This document shows, piece by piece, positions 45,576-52,979 of a stretch of 64,000 nt of DNA (the first letter of the stretch is position 1; each line of letters begins with the position of its first letter). The position numbers and the translations under genes are program-made. This DNA comes from Mangrovibacterium lignilyticum (lineage in GTDB: Bacteria > Bacteroidota > Bacteroidia > Bacteroidales > Prolixibacteraceae). The notes under the pieces are model-generated. The model was not told the origin of the DNA, ran no database searches, and worked only from the letters and a program-made list of their open reading frames with translations. Location: NCBI RefSeq assembly GCF_010882175.1, contig NZ_WKLH01000003.1:124001-188000 (forward strand), read 5' to 3'.

Positions 45576-45624
45576 AGGTCGGCTTAAAATAGAAAAGCCG
45601 ACCTGAGTGGCAGGTACGGCTTTT
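45576..45624. terminator. hairpin pair, probable bidirectional terminator
   Basis: Two overlapping stems compete: aggtcggctt (45576-45585) / aagccgacct (45595-45604), perfect 10 bp; and aaaagccgacctg (45593-45605) / caggtacggctttt (45611-45624) with one bulged A. The second has A and T flanks like a bidirectional terminator and would serve the small minus-strand gene at 45682-45822, 58 bp away. Confidence 0.6.
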
Positions 45625-45681
45625 CGCTTGTTAACGCAATTATTCGAGGTAAGGGATATCGTTATTCTTTCGAATTCAAAT

Positions 45682-45822
45682 TTATGATCCAACAATTGGT
45701 TCGCATGTGTGTATCTTGCCGTATTGGCTCGAAAAAGCTGCGCGGAGCAGAAAATACACCCCTCCCACTGTTACGGCCAGTAACAGGACTAAAGCGATAC
45801 ATATGTTGATGACTTGTTTCAT
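45682..45822 (-). CDS. small single-pass membrane protein
   Basis: 46 residues from the ATG at 45820-45822: MKQVINICIALVLLLAVTVG leads into one transmembrane helix, then a short tail. The frame is open further upstream (to 45927), but that part is unlike a protein and a start just before the hydrophobic helix is more natural. A hairpin terminator lies 58 bp downstream. The function is unknown. Confidence 0.5.
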   Translation of the reverse strand: MKQVINICIALVLLLAVTVGGVYFLLRAAFSSQYGKIHTCEPIVGS

Positions 45823-46181
45823 GCTGTTTATTGTTTCGTGGTAACTGTCTTCTTTAAGCCAATTTGTATGCCGAAACGCGAGGAAATCCTTAAGTCGCTG
45901 ATAATAAAGCAACGTTTGTTTGGGCAAGCTCGCTTCGTTTTCTCAGTTTGATTAACCGGATATCAAATCGACATTTGGTTGGCGGCTTGAGCGGAATGGA
46001 AGGACTGTTTGGGAGGGGCATCCCGAATTCATTTCTGGAAATCCAAACAGATTTGGAAATACCCCGAATTTCGGAAGTTGAATGACTCACAGCGTAACTT
46101 GTCGCGTGGGACTGGAAACTGACCACTGCGATTGCTCACTTAATTAAACACCGCTATTCGACATTCCTCAGCTAATTTTCC

Positions 46182-46189
46182 TACTTTTG
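46182..46189 (+). promoter_or_regulatory. promoter -7 box of B12 unit 1
   Basis: tacttttg fits TAnnTTTG and sits about 7 bp before the 5' edge of riboswitch 1. A ttcg at 46157-46160 is in -33 position. The surrounding 10-mer ctacttttgc is identical to that before riboswitch 2. Confidence 0.65.
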
Positions 46190-46195
46190 CCTACG

Positions 46196-46370
46196 TTTTT
46201 GGTGGCTAGCTTCCTAACTGAAGTTGCCTTAATAAGGGAATCCGGTGTAAATCCGGAGCAGTCCCCGCTGCTGTAAACCTCGTACGTTTTGTTGTACTCC
46301 AGCCACTGTCCTGCAATTGCCGGATGGGAAGGCATCAGCAAAGAGGTGAGCCAGAAGACCTGCCGTAAAC
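46196..46370 (+). ncRNA. cobalamin riboswitch 1 (upstream of btuF)
   Basis: The conserved core is unmistakable: agggaatccggtgtaaatcc (46244-46263 region), then ccccgctgctgtaaac, gccactg, gggaaggc and the B12-box region gaggtgagccagaagacctg. It ends about 95 bp before the btuF ATG. Such aptamers bind adenosyl- or other cobalamins and shut expression of uptake and synthesis genes when B12 is plentiful. No standard terminator is visible, so control may act on translation. Confidence 0.95.
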
Positions 46371-46465
46371 AACACGTATTAACCGGATCTTCGGGGAAAA
46401 AAGATCGTTGGAATACTTATTCCATTCGCCAACTTTTCTTCGGGTCATTTAATTTTGATTCGTCT

Positions 46466-47308
46466 ATGTATCGAAAATCATTACAGAAGTTAAACCGAAA
46501 GACCGTTTTATTGACTCTTCTTTTGGTTCTTTTTAGCTCATTTTCACAGGCGCAAACGTCCCATCGTATTATCTCGCTGGCACCCTCGCTCACCAAAAGT
46601 TTGTACATGTTGGGAGCCGAAGATTTGTTGGTTGGATGCACCAACTATTGCACCCTGAAAAATTCGGATGATGCTGAAGTTGTAGCCTCAGCGGTGAAAG
46701 TGAACCTGGAGAAGGCCATGATGTTGAAGCCCGATTTGGTACTGACCAGTTCGCTGACAAACCCGGAAACAACCCGGACTTTCGAGAAACTGGGTGTTGA
46801 GACCATGTATTTCCCTTACCCGAAATCGTATGAGGAAATGTGCACTTACCTGCTTCGTTTGGGCGAAAAGATTGGACGTAAGGAGTTGGCGGAAAAACTG
46901 GTGGCCGAGTCGAAAGCCAGATTGGCCAAAGTAATAGCTTCGGTACCAAAACAGGATAGCAAGCCGCGGGTGTTTATGCAGATCGGCGCTAATCCTTTGT
47001 TTACGGTGGTTCCCAATACTTTTATGCAGGATTTTATCGACTTTTCGGCTTGTGAAAATATTGCCGGCGATCTGACCATCGGAAGTATTACCCGCGAGGG
47101 TGTGCTGGTGCGCAATCCCGACGTCATCTTCGTGATCCTGATGGGCTCGGTGAGTGCTGATGAAAAGGAAAAGTGGGAGAACTACGAGAACCTGAATGCC
47201 GTGCAAAACAAAAAGATATTTGTACTCGATTCGGAAAAAACCTGCAGCCCCACACCACTCGATTTTACCGATGCGTTGGAACAAATGATCGGGCTGATTT
47301 ATAATTAA
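46466..47308 (+). CDS. btuF: cobalamin ABC transporter substrate-binding protein (BtuF-like)
   Basis: From the ATG at 46466 the product is 280 residues with a signal peptide (TVLLTLLLVLFSSFSQAQ). The frame is open back to 46289, but that extension would translate the riboswitch. The BtuF/FepB fold starts RIISLAPSLTKSLYMLGAED, followed by the tail of domain I and a second domain with GSITREGVLVRNPDVIFVIL. It would capture corrinoids in the periplasm for BtuCD. First gene of unit 1, directly below riboswitch 1, with btuC and btuD downstream. Confidence 0.9.
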   Translation: MYRKSLQKLNRKTVLLTLLLVLFSSFSQAQTSHRIISLAPSLTKSLYMLGAEDLLVGCTNYCTLKNSDDAEVVASAVKVNLEKAMMLKPDLVLTSSLTNPETTRTFEKLGVETMYFPYPKSYEEMCTYLLRLGEKIGRKELAEKLVAESKARLAKVIASVPKQDSKPRVFMQIGANPLFTVVPNTFMQDFIDFSACENIAGDLTIGSITREGVLVRNPDVIFVILMGSVSADEKEKWENYENLNAVQNKKIFVLDSEKTCSPTPLDFTDALEQMIGLIYN

Positions 47309-47404
47309 TAAGTTTTGAGTCTTGATTAATGAGTTTGAGCTGGTCAACTGCTGCTCATTTTCGTCTCATTACGCAAGACTCATATCTCAATACTAAAAAG
47401 AAAC

Positions 47405-47932
47405 ATGAAAAAAGGACTTGTTCACATATACACCGGAACCGGCAAAGGGAAAACAACCTGCGCAGTCGGATTGGGCACCCGCGCGTTAGGGCAGGGGTTT
47501 AAAGTAACCTATTGCCATTTTATGAAGCGCCCCGAATTATACGGTTATCATGAGATTGACAGCCTGAAAAAGCTTGGTGCAACAGTCATGGGATTTACCG
47601 ATGGCCATCCAAGTTTCAATAAGGAAGTGACTCCCGAAATGCTGCGAAAACAAGTGGGCGAAGCTTTGGTTTTTTTAGCTGGTTACCTGCAAACTGCTAA
47701 ACCCGATTTAATGATCATGGATGAAATTCTGATCACCGTTCGTGATGGTTTCTTGGAAGAAGATGTACTTTTGGACTTCATCAACCAAAAGCCGGAAGGT
47801 ACCGAGCTGGTTTTAACCGGTCGGGGTGCTACTGACGGGTTGATTGAGCGAGCTGATTACGTAAGCGATATCAACATGGTGAAACATCCTTTTCAGCAAG
47901 GTATTCCCAGCCGGAAAGGAATTGAGTTTTAG
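47405..47932 (+). CDS. cobO: cob(I)yrinic acid a,c-diamide adenosyltransferase (CobA/BtuR/CobO)
   Basis: 175 residues. P-loop IYTGTGKGKTTCAVGLGTRA at residues 8-27 and LMIMDEILITVRDG, with ELVLTGRGATDGLIERAD near the end, mark the CobA/BtuR/CobO family. It transfers the 5'-deoxyadenosyl group of ATP to cob(I)alamin-type corrinoids, converting salvaged cobinamide or cobyric acid to adenosyl forms. It is placed between btuF and btuC, so import and adenosylation are co-expressed. The 96-bp spacer before it carries a long inverted repeat. Confidence 0.93.
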   Translation: MKKGLVHIYTGTGKGKTTCAVGLGTRALGQGFKVTYCHFMKRPELYGYHEIDSLKKLGATVMGFTDGHPSFNKEVTPEMLRKQVGEALVFLAGYLQTAKPDLMIMDEILITVRDGFLEEDVLLDFINQKPEGTELVLTGRGATDGLIERADYVSDINMVKHPFQQGIPSRKGIEF

Positions 47933-47990
47933 CACTTAGTAATCGGATGCAAAATGCTTTCTTTGGAATTTGGAACTTGAAATTTGGAAT

Positions 47991-49010
47991 TTGAAAAATA
48001 ACCCGAAATATCTCACCTGGTTGCTGGCTGTAGCCGGATTAGGCGTTTTACTGCTGTTTTCGATGGTTGTTTCCCTGACTTTAGGTGAAATGAATATCGG
48101 TTTGCTCGACGCTTTGAAAATGATTGTCGGCTCGGGCGATCCCACCAGCATCGAATACATGCTGGTGCGGCAGGTGCGGTTACCACGCATTATACTGGGA
48201 CTGGCTGTTGGCGGTTCACTCAGCCTGGCTGGTGTCATACTGCAAGGCATATATCGCAATCCGCTGGTCGAGCCTTTCACACTTGGGATCTCCGGTGGTG
48301 CGTCGCTCGGGGTGGCCATCACCATCGTGTTTGGTTTGCATCTCACCTTTGGTTCCTTTGTGCTACCGCTTTCCGGGTTTCTCGGGGCTTTTCTGATTAT
48401 TTTCTTGGTGTACACCATCAGCTCCCGCAGTGGAGCAATTGATATTCAGCGTATGTTGCTGACGGGAGTCATGGTGAGCTTTGTCGCTTCGTCAGCCATG
48501 ATGTTTCTGATGTCGGTGAGCACCAGTGAAAACCTTCACGGGATCATCTTCTGGATCATGGGATCGTTGGACGAGCCGGATACTTCGCTGATTTGGCTGA
48601 CGCTGATTTCAAGTTTGGTGGTTCTACTGCTGTCGTACTTGTTTGTGCAGGCTTTAAATGCCTTGCGCCTGGGAGAAGAAAAAGCACTGCACCTCGGTAT
48701 CAACACCAATGTTGCTGTTCGGATTCTCTTCATATTAGCCTCCTTGCTAGCCGGTATTTGCGTATCTGTGGCCGGCGTTATTGGCTTTGTCGGGCTGATT
48801 ATTCCGCATTTGCTGCGGATGGTTTTTGGTTCCGATTACCGCATTCTGCTGGTCAGTTCGTTTTTGTTGGGAGGCTCCTTTCTGATCCTTTCGGATGTGG
48901 TGGCGCGAACCATTATTGCGCCTAACGAGCTGCCGATTGGTGTCATCACCGGTATTATTGGAGGGGTGGTATTTATAGTCATGATGAGCCGTAAAAAGAC
49001 ATTGGTATGA
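47991..49010 (+). CDS. btuC: cobalamin ABC transporter permease (BtuC/FecCD type)
   Basis: About 340 residues with some ten transmembrane helices. Family landmarks are LVRQVRLPRIILGLAVGGSL (about residue 60), GGASLGVAITI and the coupling segment VAGVIGFVGLIIPHLLR. The start is uncertain: the frame opens with a TTG at 47970, but 47960-47990 is a spacer repeat seen in non-coding positions elsewhere in the locus, so the TTG at 47991 (product KNNPKYLTWLL...) is preferred. It overlaps btuD by 4 bp (ATGA), the usual coupling. Confidence 0.92.
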   Translation: MKNNPKYLTWLLAVAGLGVLLLFSMVVSLTLGEMNIGLLDALKMIVGSGDPTSIEYMLVRQVRLPRIILGLAVGGSLSLAGVILQGIYRNPLVEPFTLGISGGASLGVAITIVFGLHLTFGSFVLPLSGFLGAFLIIFLVYTISSRSGAIDIQRMLLTGVMVSFVASSAMMFLMSVSTSENLHGIIFWIMGSLDEPDTSLIWLTLISSLVVLLLSYLFVQALNALRLGEEKALHLGINTNVAVRILFILASLLAGICVSVAGVIGFVGLIIPHLLRMVFGSDYRILLVSSFLLGGSFLILSDVVARTIIAPNELPIGVITGIIGGVVFIVMMSRKKTLV

Positions 49011-49807
49011 GCGCAAACTTCTTCGAAATAAAAAACTTCTCCTGTGGTTACCCGTCGTTTCATTTGTCGGATATCAGTCTTAGCCTGACGCGGGGAGCCT
49101 TTGCGGGGATTATTGGTCCCAATGGCTCGGGAAAGACAACCCTTTTTCGGGGAGTCACCGGAGCGCTTTCAACCCTATCGGGTGAAGTGTTGCTCGAAGG
49201 TAAAAACCTGAAAAATCTCTCGCTGCAAAAGCGGGCTCAGAACATTGCCATTGTCACGCAGACAGTCGATGCCGGGCAAATTACCGTTGAAGACTACGTG
49301 CTCATGGGCCGATTACCTTATCATTCGCGTTTCCAGTTTTTCGAAACAAAAAGCGATTTGGAAATTGCTAGAAAATACATGGAGCTGACCGGTGTCATTC
49401 GGCATAAAGACAAGCTGATGACAGAGCTGAGTGGGGGAGAACAACAACGCGCAGCAATTGCGAGGGCGCTAACACAGGAGCCCGAGTTGCTTTTGCTCGA
49501 CGAGCCCACTTCGCATCTTGATATTACCCACCAGGTGCGTATTTTAAACCTGTTGCAACGCCTGAATGACGAGTTGGGCCTGACCGTATTGATGGTGATT
49601 CACGACCTGAACCTGGCTGCGGAATATTGCAACCAGCTGATCATGTTTCAGGAGGGAAAAATTTTCCTGCAAGGCGATCCCGATAAAGTGCTGACTTTTG
49701 AAACCATTGAAGAGGTTTATAAAACGCCGGTCATCACCCGAATCAATCCCTATTCCAATAAACCGGTCATCTTTCTGGTGAGTGAGAAAATGATGAGAAA
49801 CCGCTGA
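49007..49807 (+). CDS. btuD: cobalamin ABC transporter ATP-binding protein (BtuD-like)
   Basis: 266 residues. Walker A GIIGPNGSGKTTLFRG (about 34-49), Q-loop VTQTVDAG, signature LSGGEQQRAAIARAL (about 143), Walker B ELLLLDEPTSHLD and the switch VIHDLNLAAEYC. The family covers siderophore, heme and B12 importers; position after btuF and btuC and below a cobalamin riboswitch makes B12 the likely cargo. Last gene of unit 1. Confidence 0.93.
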   Translation: MSANFFEIKNFSCGYPSFHLSDISLSLTRGAFAGIIGPNGSGKTTLFRGVTGALSTLSGEVLLEGKNLKNLSLQKRAQNIAIVTQTVDAGQITVEDYVLMGRLPYHSRFQFFETKSDLEIARKYMELTGVIRHKDKLMTELSGGEQQRAAIARALTQEPELLLLDEPTSHLDITHQVRILNLLQRLNDELGLTVLMVIHDLNLAAEYCNQLIMFQEGKIFLQGDPDKVLTFETIEEVYKTPVITRINPYSNKPVIFLVSEKMMRNR

Positions 49808-49871
49808 TTGATGTTTCTGTGACACATTCTTTGAGATTTCTGCTGAAAATGCTTAATTTGAGGTAAATTAT

Positions 49872-50648
49872 TTGACTACCATGACTACCAAAAGCGAAAT
49901 CAATCTAAATTCTCCATCCTCCGTTTACCTTTCTCATTTATCAATCGACTGCGTTGTTTTCGGATTTCACGAAAACCAGTTGAAAGTGCTGTTGCTCAAA
50001 TCGAATTTTTTCGGTGAATGGAGTTTGCCGGGAGGGTTTGTCGGGAAAGAAGAGACGCTGGAAGAAGCGGCTACCCGGATCCTGCAGGAGCGAACCGGTG
50101 TAGAAAAGATCTTTCTGACCCAGTTTCGTACGTTTAGCGATCCGAAACGGAAAAACCCCGGATTTGTTAAGGAAAACATGGAGAAAGCTGGTATCAGCCT
50201 GGAAAATTTTGAATGGCTGAACCAACGTTTTTTGTCGGTCGGGTTTTATGCCTTAGTCGAATTTTCAAAAGTAGAACCACAACCGGATTTATACTCGGAG
50301 AAGTGCGAATGGAAAAGTGTCGACGAGGTCGGTGAGCTCATGATGGATCATAATCAGATTTTGGATGAAGCTCTGGAGACACTGCGTTTGCAACTCCGTT
50401 ACCAACCAATTGGCTACAACCTGCTGCCCGAAAAATTTACCATGCCCGAGCTTCAAAAGCTGTACGAAACCATTTTGGGAACTGAGCTCGACCGCCGAAA
50501 CTTTCAACGGAAGATATTGAGCTACAAAATCGTTAAGCGATTGGCTGAACGCCGCACCGGTGTGGCCTACAAAGCACCTTATCTGTATTGCTTCGATCTG
50601 GATGTATACAACAAGGCCTTAAAAGACGGTCTTTCCGGAGACTGGTGA
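49872..50648 (+). CDS. NrtR-like Nudix-domain transcriptional regulator
   Basis: 258 residues: a Nudix domain (about 15-150) joined to a C-terminal winged helix (about 165-250, EKFTMPELQKLYETILG and RRNFQRKILSYKIVKR). The Nudix box reads GFVGKEETLEEAATRILQER instead of GX5EX7REUXEEXGU: the catalytic REUXEE has become RILQER, so hydrolysis is unlikely and the domain probably senses a nucleotide-type ligand, as in NrtR/AraR regulators. It lies between the two riboswitch-led B12 units and has no obvious target of its own. Confidence 0.87.
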   Translation: MTTMTTKSEINLNSPSSVYLSHLSIDCVVFGFHENQLKVLLLKSNFFGEWSLPGGFVGKEETLEEAATRILQERTGVEKIFLTQFRTFSDPKRKNPGFVKENMEKAGISLENFEWLNQRFLSVGFYALVEFSKVEPQPDLYSEKCEWKSVDEVGELMMDHNQILDEALETLRLQLRYQPIGYNLLPEKFTMPELQKLYETILGTELDRRNFQRKILSYKIVKRLAERRTGVAYKAPYLYCFDLDVYNKALKDGLSGDW

Positions 50649-50717
50649 TATTCAAATCGATATTGATTTTTTTGATGGAATTTTCTGTAAAATAAGAAGG
50701 ACAACAGAAATAATTTC

Positions 50718-50725
50718 TACTTTTG
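50718..50725 (+). promoter_or_regulatory. promoter -7 box of B12 unit 2
   Basis: tacttttg, in the same 10-mer ctacttttgc as before riboswitch 1, close to the riboswitch 5' edge. No distinct -33 box. Confidence 0.6.
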
Positions 50726-50730
50726 CGACG

Positions 50731-50922
50731 GATTTGGTTCCAGCGCTTGTGTTCGCACAAGCCGGATGAAAAGGGAATCCGGTGTAATTCCGGAGCTGTA
50801 CCCGCAGCTGTAAACCTCCAGAAATCTTTCTGAGACCCCTGCCACTGTTTAATACCGATAGCTATCGGGACGAGACGGGAAGGCATCAGAAAGAGAGGTG
50901 AGCCAGAAGACCTGCCTAATCA
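50731..50922 (+). ncRNA. cobalamin riboswitch 2 (upstream of btuB)
   Basis: Conserved parts in order: atttggttcca at the 5' side, a hairpin gcttgtg-ttcg-cacaagc (50745-50762), agggaatccggtgtaattcc, acccgcagctgtaaac, gccactg, gggaaggc and gaggtgagccagaagacctg. Between the gccactg and gggaaggc segments it carries the extra palindrome ccgatagctatcgg. It precedes btuB by about 100 bp. As with riboswitch 1 no classic terminator is seen, so translational control is likely. Confidence 0.95.
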
Positions 50923-51020
50923 TTTTAAGTATTAACAATAGCTTCGGGAATAAAGCTGGTGAAATAGTATAATCAGGTATTTTTCACAATTTTATCCTAA
51001 GCTCATATTCTGAAAAAGAA

Positions 51021-52964
51021 ATGAGAAGGTTTTTTCTATTCGCAGGTTTGCTGGCTCTGTCAACAGGCGGCTTAAAAGCTCAGGAAGAGCAAATGGCAGA
51101 TTCTGTGCTCTTACACGAAGTGGCAACTTACGCCCCTTACAAAAAGTACCAGGCTGGTGCTAAAGTCGAGTCCATTCCGGCCGAACAAATAGAGATTACC
51201 GAAACGGGAAGCTTAACTGATTTGTTATCCCGGTTTAGTCCGGTTTACCTGAGGTCCGATGCTGGTGGATTGGCAACGATCCGATTGCGGGGAACTTCAG
51301 CAGATCACACATCGGTGAATTTCGGTGGTATCAATATCAACTCGTTAACGCTGGGGCAGTCGAATTTTAACAGTGTGCCGCTTTACCTGTTCGACGGGGT
51401 CGATTTACAATACGGTTCTTCATCGGCTGTGAATGGCTCAGGATCTATTGGTGGAGCCTTATATCTTGGGCTGCTCTCGAACTGGACAAACGGACAGCGT
51501 GTACATGCGACTGCATCAGTCGCTTCATTTGGCGAGCAGTTGTACGGAACCAAGTTATACTTCGGAAACGGTAAGTTCGAGTCGGTAACACGTTTGTATT
51601 ATTTCACCCGGAAAAACGATTTCGATTTTTATTACGCTCCCAACGACAGGTATTATACCCAACGTGGTGCAGTTATTGAAAATAAAGGATTACTGCAGGA
51701 ATTTAATTATCGTTTTAACCAAAAAGAATGGTTGAAAACGGCTATTTGGCTGGAACACGACTGGCACGAAAAGCAACCGGAAATGAGTTCGTCGATTGCA
51801 GATAATCTGGCAATTGAGGACCTGGACAACAAACATATTCGCTTTTGGTCGGAATATGAAAACGGCAAACGTGCATTTAAATATAAGGCGGGGCTGGGTT
51901 TTGTTCACGATATGCAGGTCGATGCAGGTCGCACAGCTCAAAAAATCGGCACTGACCGACTAATCGCTGAGCTGGAGGGGAAACAGGATTTTAACGTTCG
52001 GCTAGGATACAAAGTCGGGCTTAAATATGTCTACGTTAAACCCGACGTGTATGCGTATTCGTCTGATGTGATTGAGTATGAACAACGGACCGATCTCTAT
52101 GCTTCCGCATTTTACAGTCCGTTCAACCGCATGAAACTTACCTTAAATCTACGGCAGCAGTTTGTCAGCAATTTTACGGTACCATTTACGCCTTCGATTG
52201 GAGCCGAATACAGGCTTTTTATGACCGATAAGGAGGTTTTGAAAGTGACTGGGAATGTCGCAAGCAGTTACAGGATTCCGACTTTTAATGACCGTTTCTG
52301 GGGGACGCAGGGTAATCCTGATTTGAATCCGGAAAAGGGAATGAATTACGAAATAGGTTTTCAGTACCAGTACTGTTCGTCCTGGCTTCAATCGGATGTT
52401 AAGTTGAATGCGTTCTATATGGATGTCGACGACTGGATCGAATGGCGTCCAACAGGAACCAATAGTGAATTTGAAGCTGAAAACCGCTCGCGGGTGGTTA
52501 GCAAAGGCATCGAATTTCAGTCAAACAACGAATTGAACTGGAACCAGGTTCGTCTCAACCTGCGCTTGAATTACAGCTTCAATCCAACTGAAATAAAAGA
52601 AGATTCGTTGAAATCGATGATTGGGCAACGATTGATCTATACCCCCGAGCATGTCGGAAATGTATTTCTAATGGCAAGCTACCGGCAATGGGGAATTTAT
52701 ACAGACTGTGCCTATACAGGCAACCGACAGGTGGATTATTCAGGCAATGTTTACAATCCTGAAGGGAATGTGCTTGATGCTTATTTTTTGCTCAACGCCG
52801 GACTGAACCGGAAGATCGAGCTATGGAAACAATCGTTTAATCTTCGTTTTAGTGTTCGTAATCTGTTGGATAAGGACTATCAAAATCAGCTGAACTATGC
52901 CATGCCCAGAAGGAGTTTCCAGTTTAGCCTGGCTACCGATTTGAAATTTTTAAATAACAAGTAA
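51021..52964 (+). CDS. btuB: TonB-dependent outer membrane cobalamin receptor (BtuB-like)
   Basis: 647 residues with a signal peptide (FLFAGLLALSTGGLKAQ). The plug is at about 40-150 (GSLTDLLSRFSPVYLRS, then GLATIRLRGTSADHT, and GSSSAVNGSGSIGGALYLG), followed by a 22-strand-type barrel ending in a typical last strand (RRSFQFSLATDLKF). IRNLLDKDY-like sequence near the C-terminus (VRNLLDKDYQNQLNYAMP) is the TonB-receptor tail. Cobalamin is inferred as cargo from the riboswitch and from btuG 15 bp downstream. Confidence 0.92.
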   Translation: MRRFFLFAGLLALSTGGLKAQEEQMADSVLLHEVATYAPYKKYQAGAKVESIPAEQIEITETGSLTDLLSRFSPVYLRSDAGGLATIRLRGTSADHTSVNFGGININSLTLGQSNFNSVPLYLFDGVDLQYGSSSAVNGSGSIGGALYLGLLSNWTNGQRVHATASVASFGEQLYGTKLYFGNGKFESVTRLYYFTRKNDFDFYYAPNDRYYTQRGAVIENKGLLQEFNYRFNQKEWLKTAIWLEHDWHEKQPEMSSSIADNLAIEDLDNKHIRFWSEYENGKRAFKYKAGLGFVHDMQVDAGRTAQKIGTDRLIAELEGKQDFNVRLGYKVGLKYVYVKPDVYAYSSDVIEYEQRTDLYASAFYSPFNRMKLTLNLRQQFVSNFTVPFTPSIGAEYRLFMTDKEVLKVTGNVASSYRIPTFNDRFWGTQGNPDLNPEKGMNYEIGFQYQYCSSWLQSDVKLNAFYMDVDDWIEWRPTGTNSEFEAENRSRVVSKGIEFQSNNELNWNQVRLNLRLNYSFNPTEIKEDSLKSMIGQRLIYTPEHVGNVFLMASYRQWGIYTDCAYTGNRQVDYSGNVYNPEGNVLDAYFLLNAGLNRKIELWKQSFNLRFSVRNLLDKDYQNQLNYAMPRRSFQFSLATDLKFLNNK

Positions 52965-52979
52965 ATAAAATATCTATCC

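Larger units (their letters stand above)
45089..45681. other. 590-bp non-coding region
   Basis: Contains the dyad at 45103-45122, a stretch of loosely repeating ~22-bp AT-rich units (about 45311-45420) and a hairpin pair (45576-45624). I see no credible gene. Confidence 0.5.

Noticed and set aside
45890-46126. 78-codon minus-strand open frame before riboswitch 1
   Set aside because: No motif, membrane segment or context; composition does not look coding.
46289-46465. N-terminal extension of BtuF
   Set aside because: It would translate the 3' half of the cobalamin riboswitch and bury the signal peptide.
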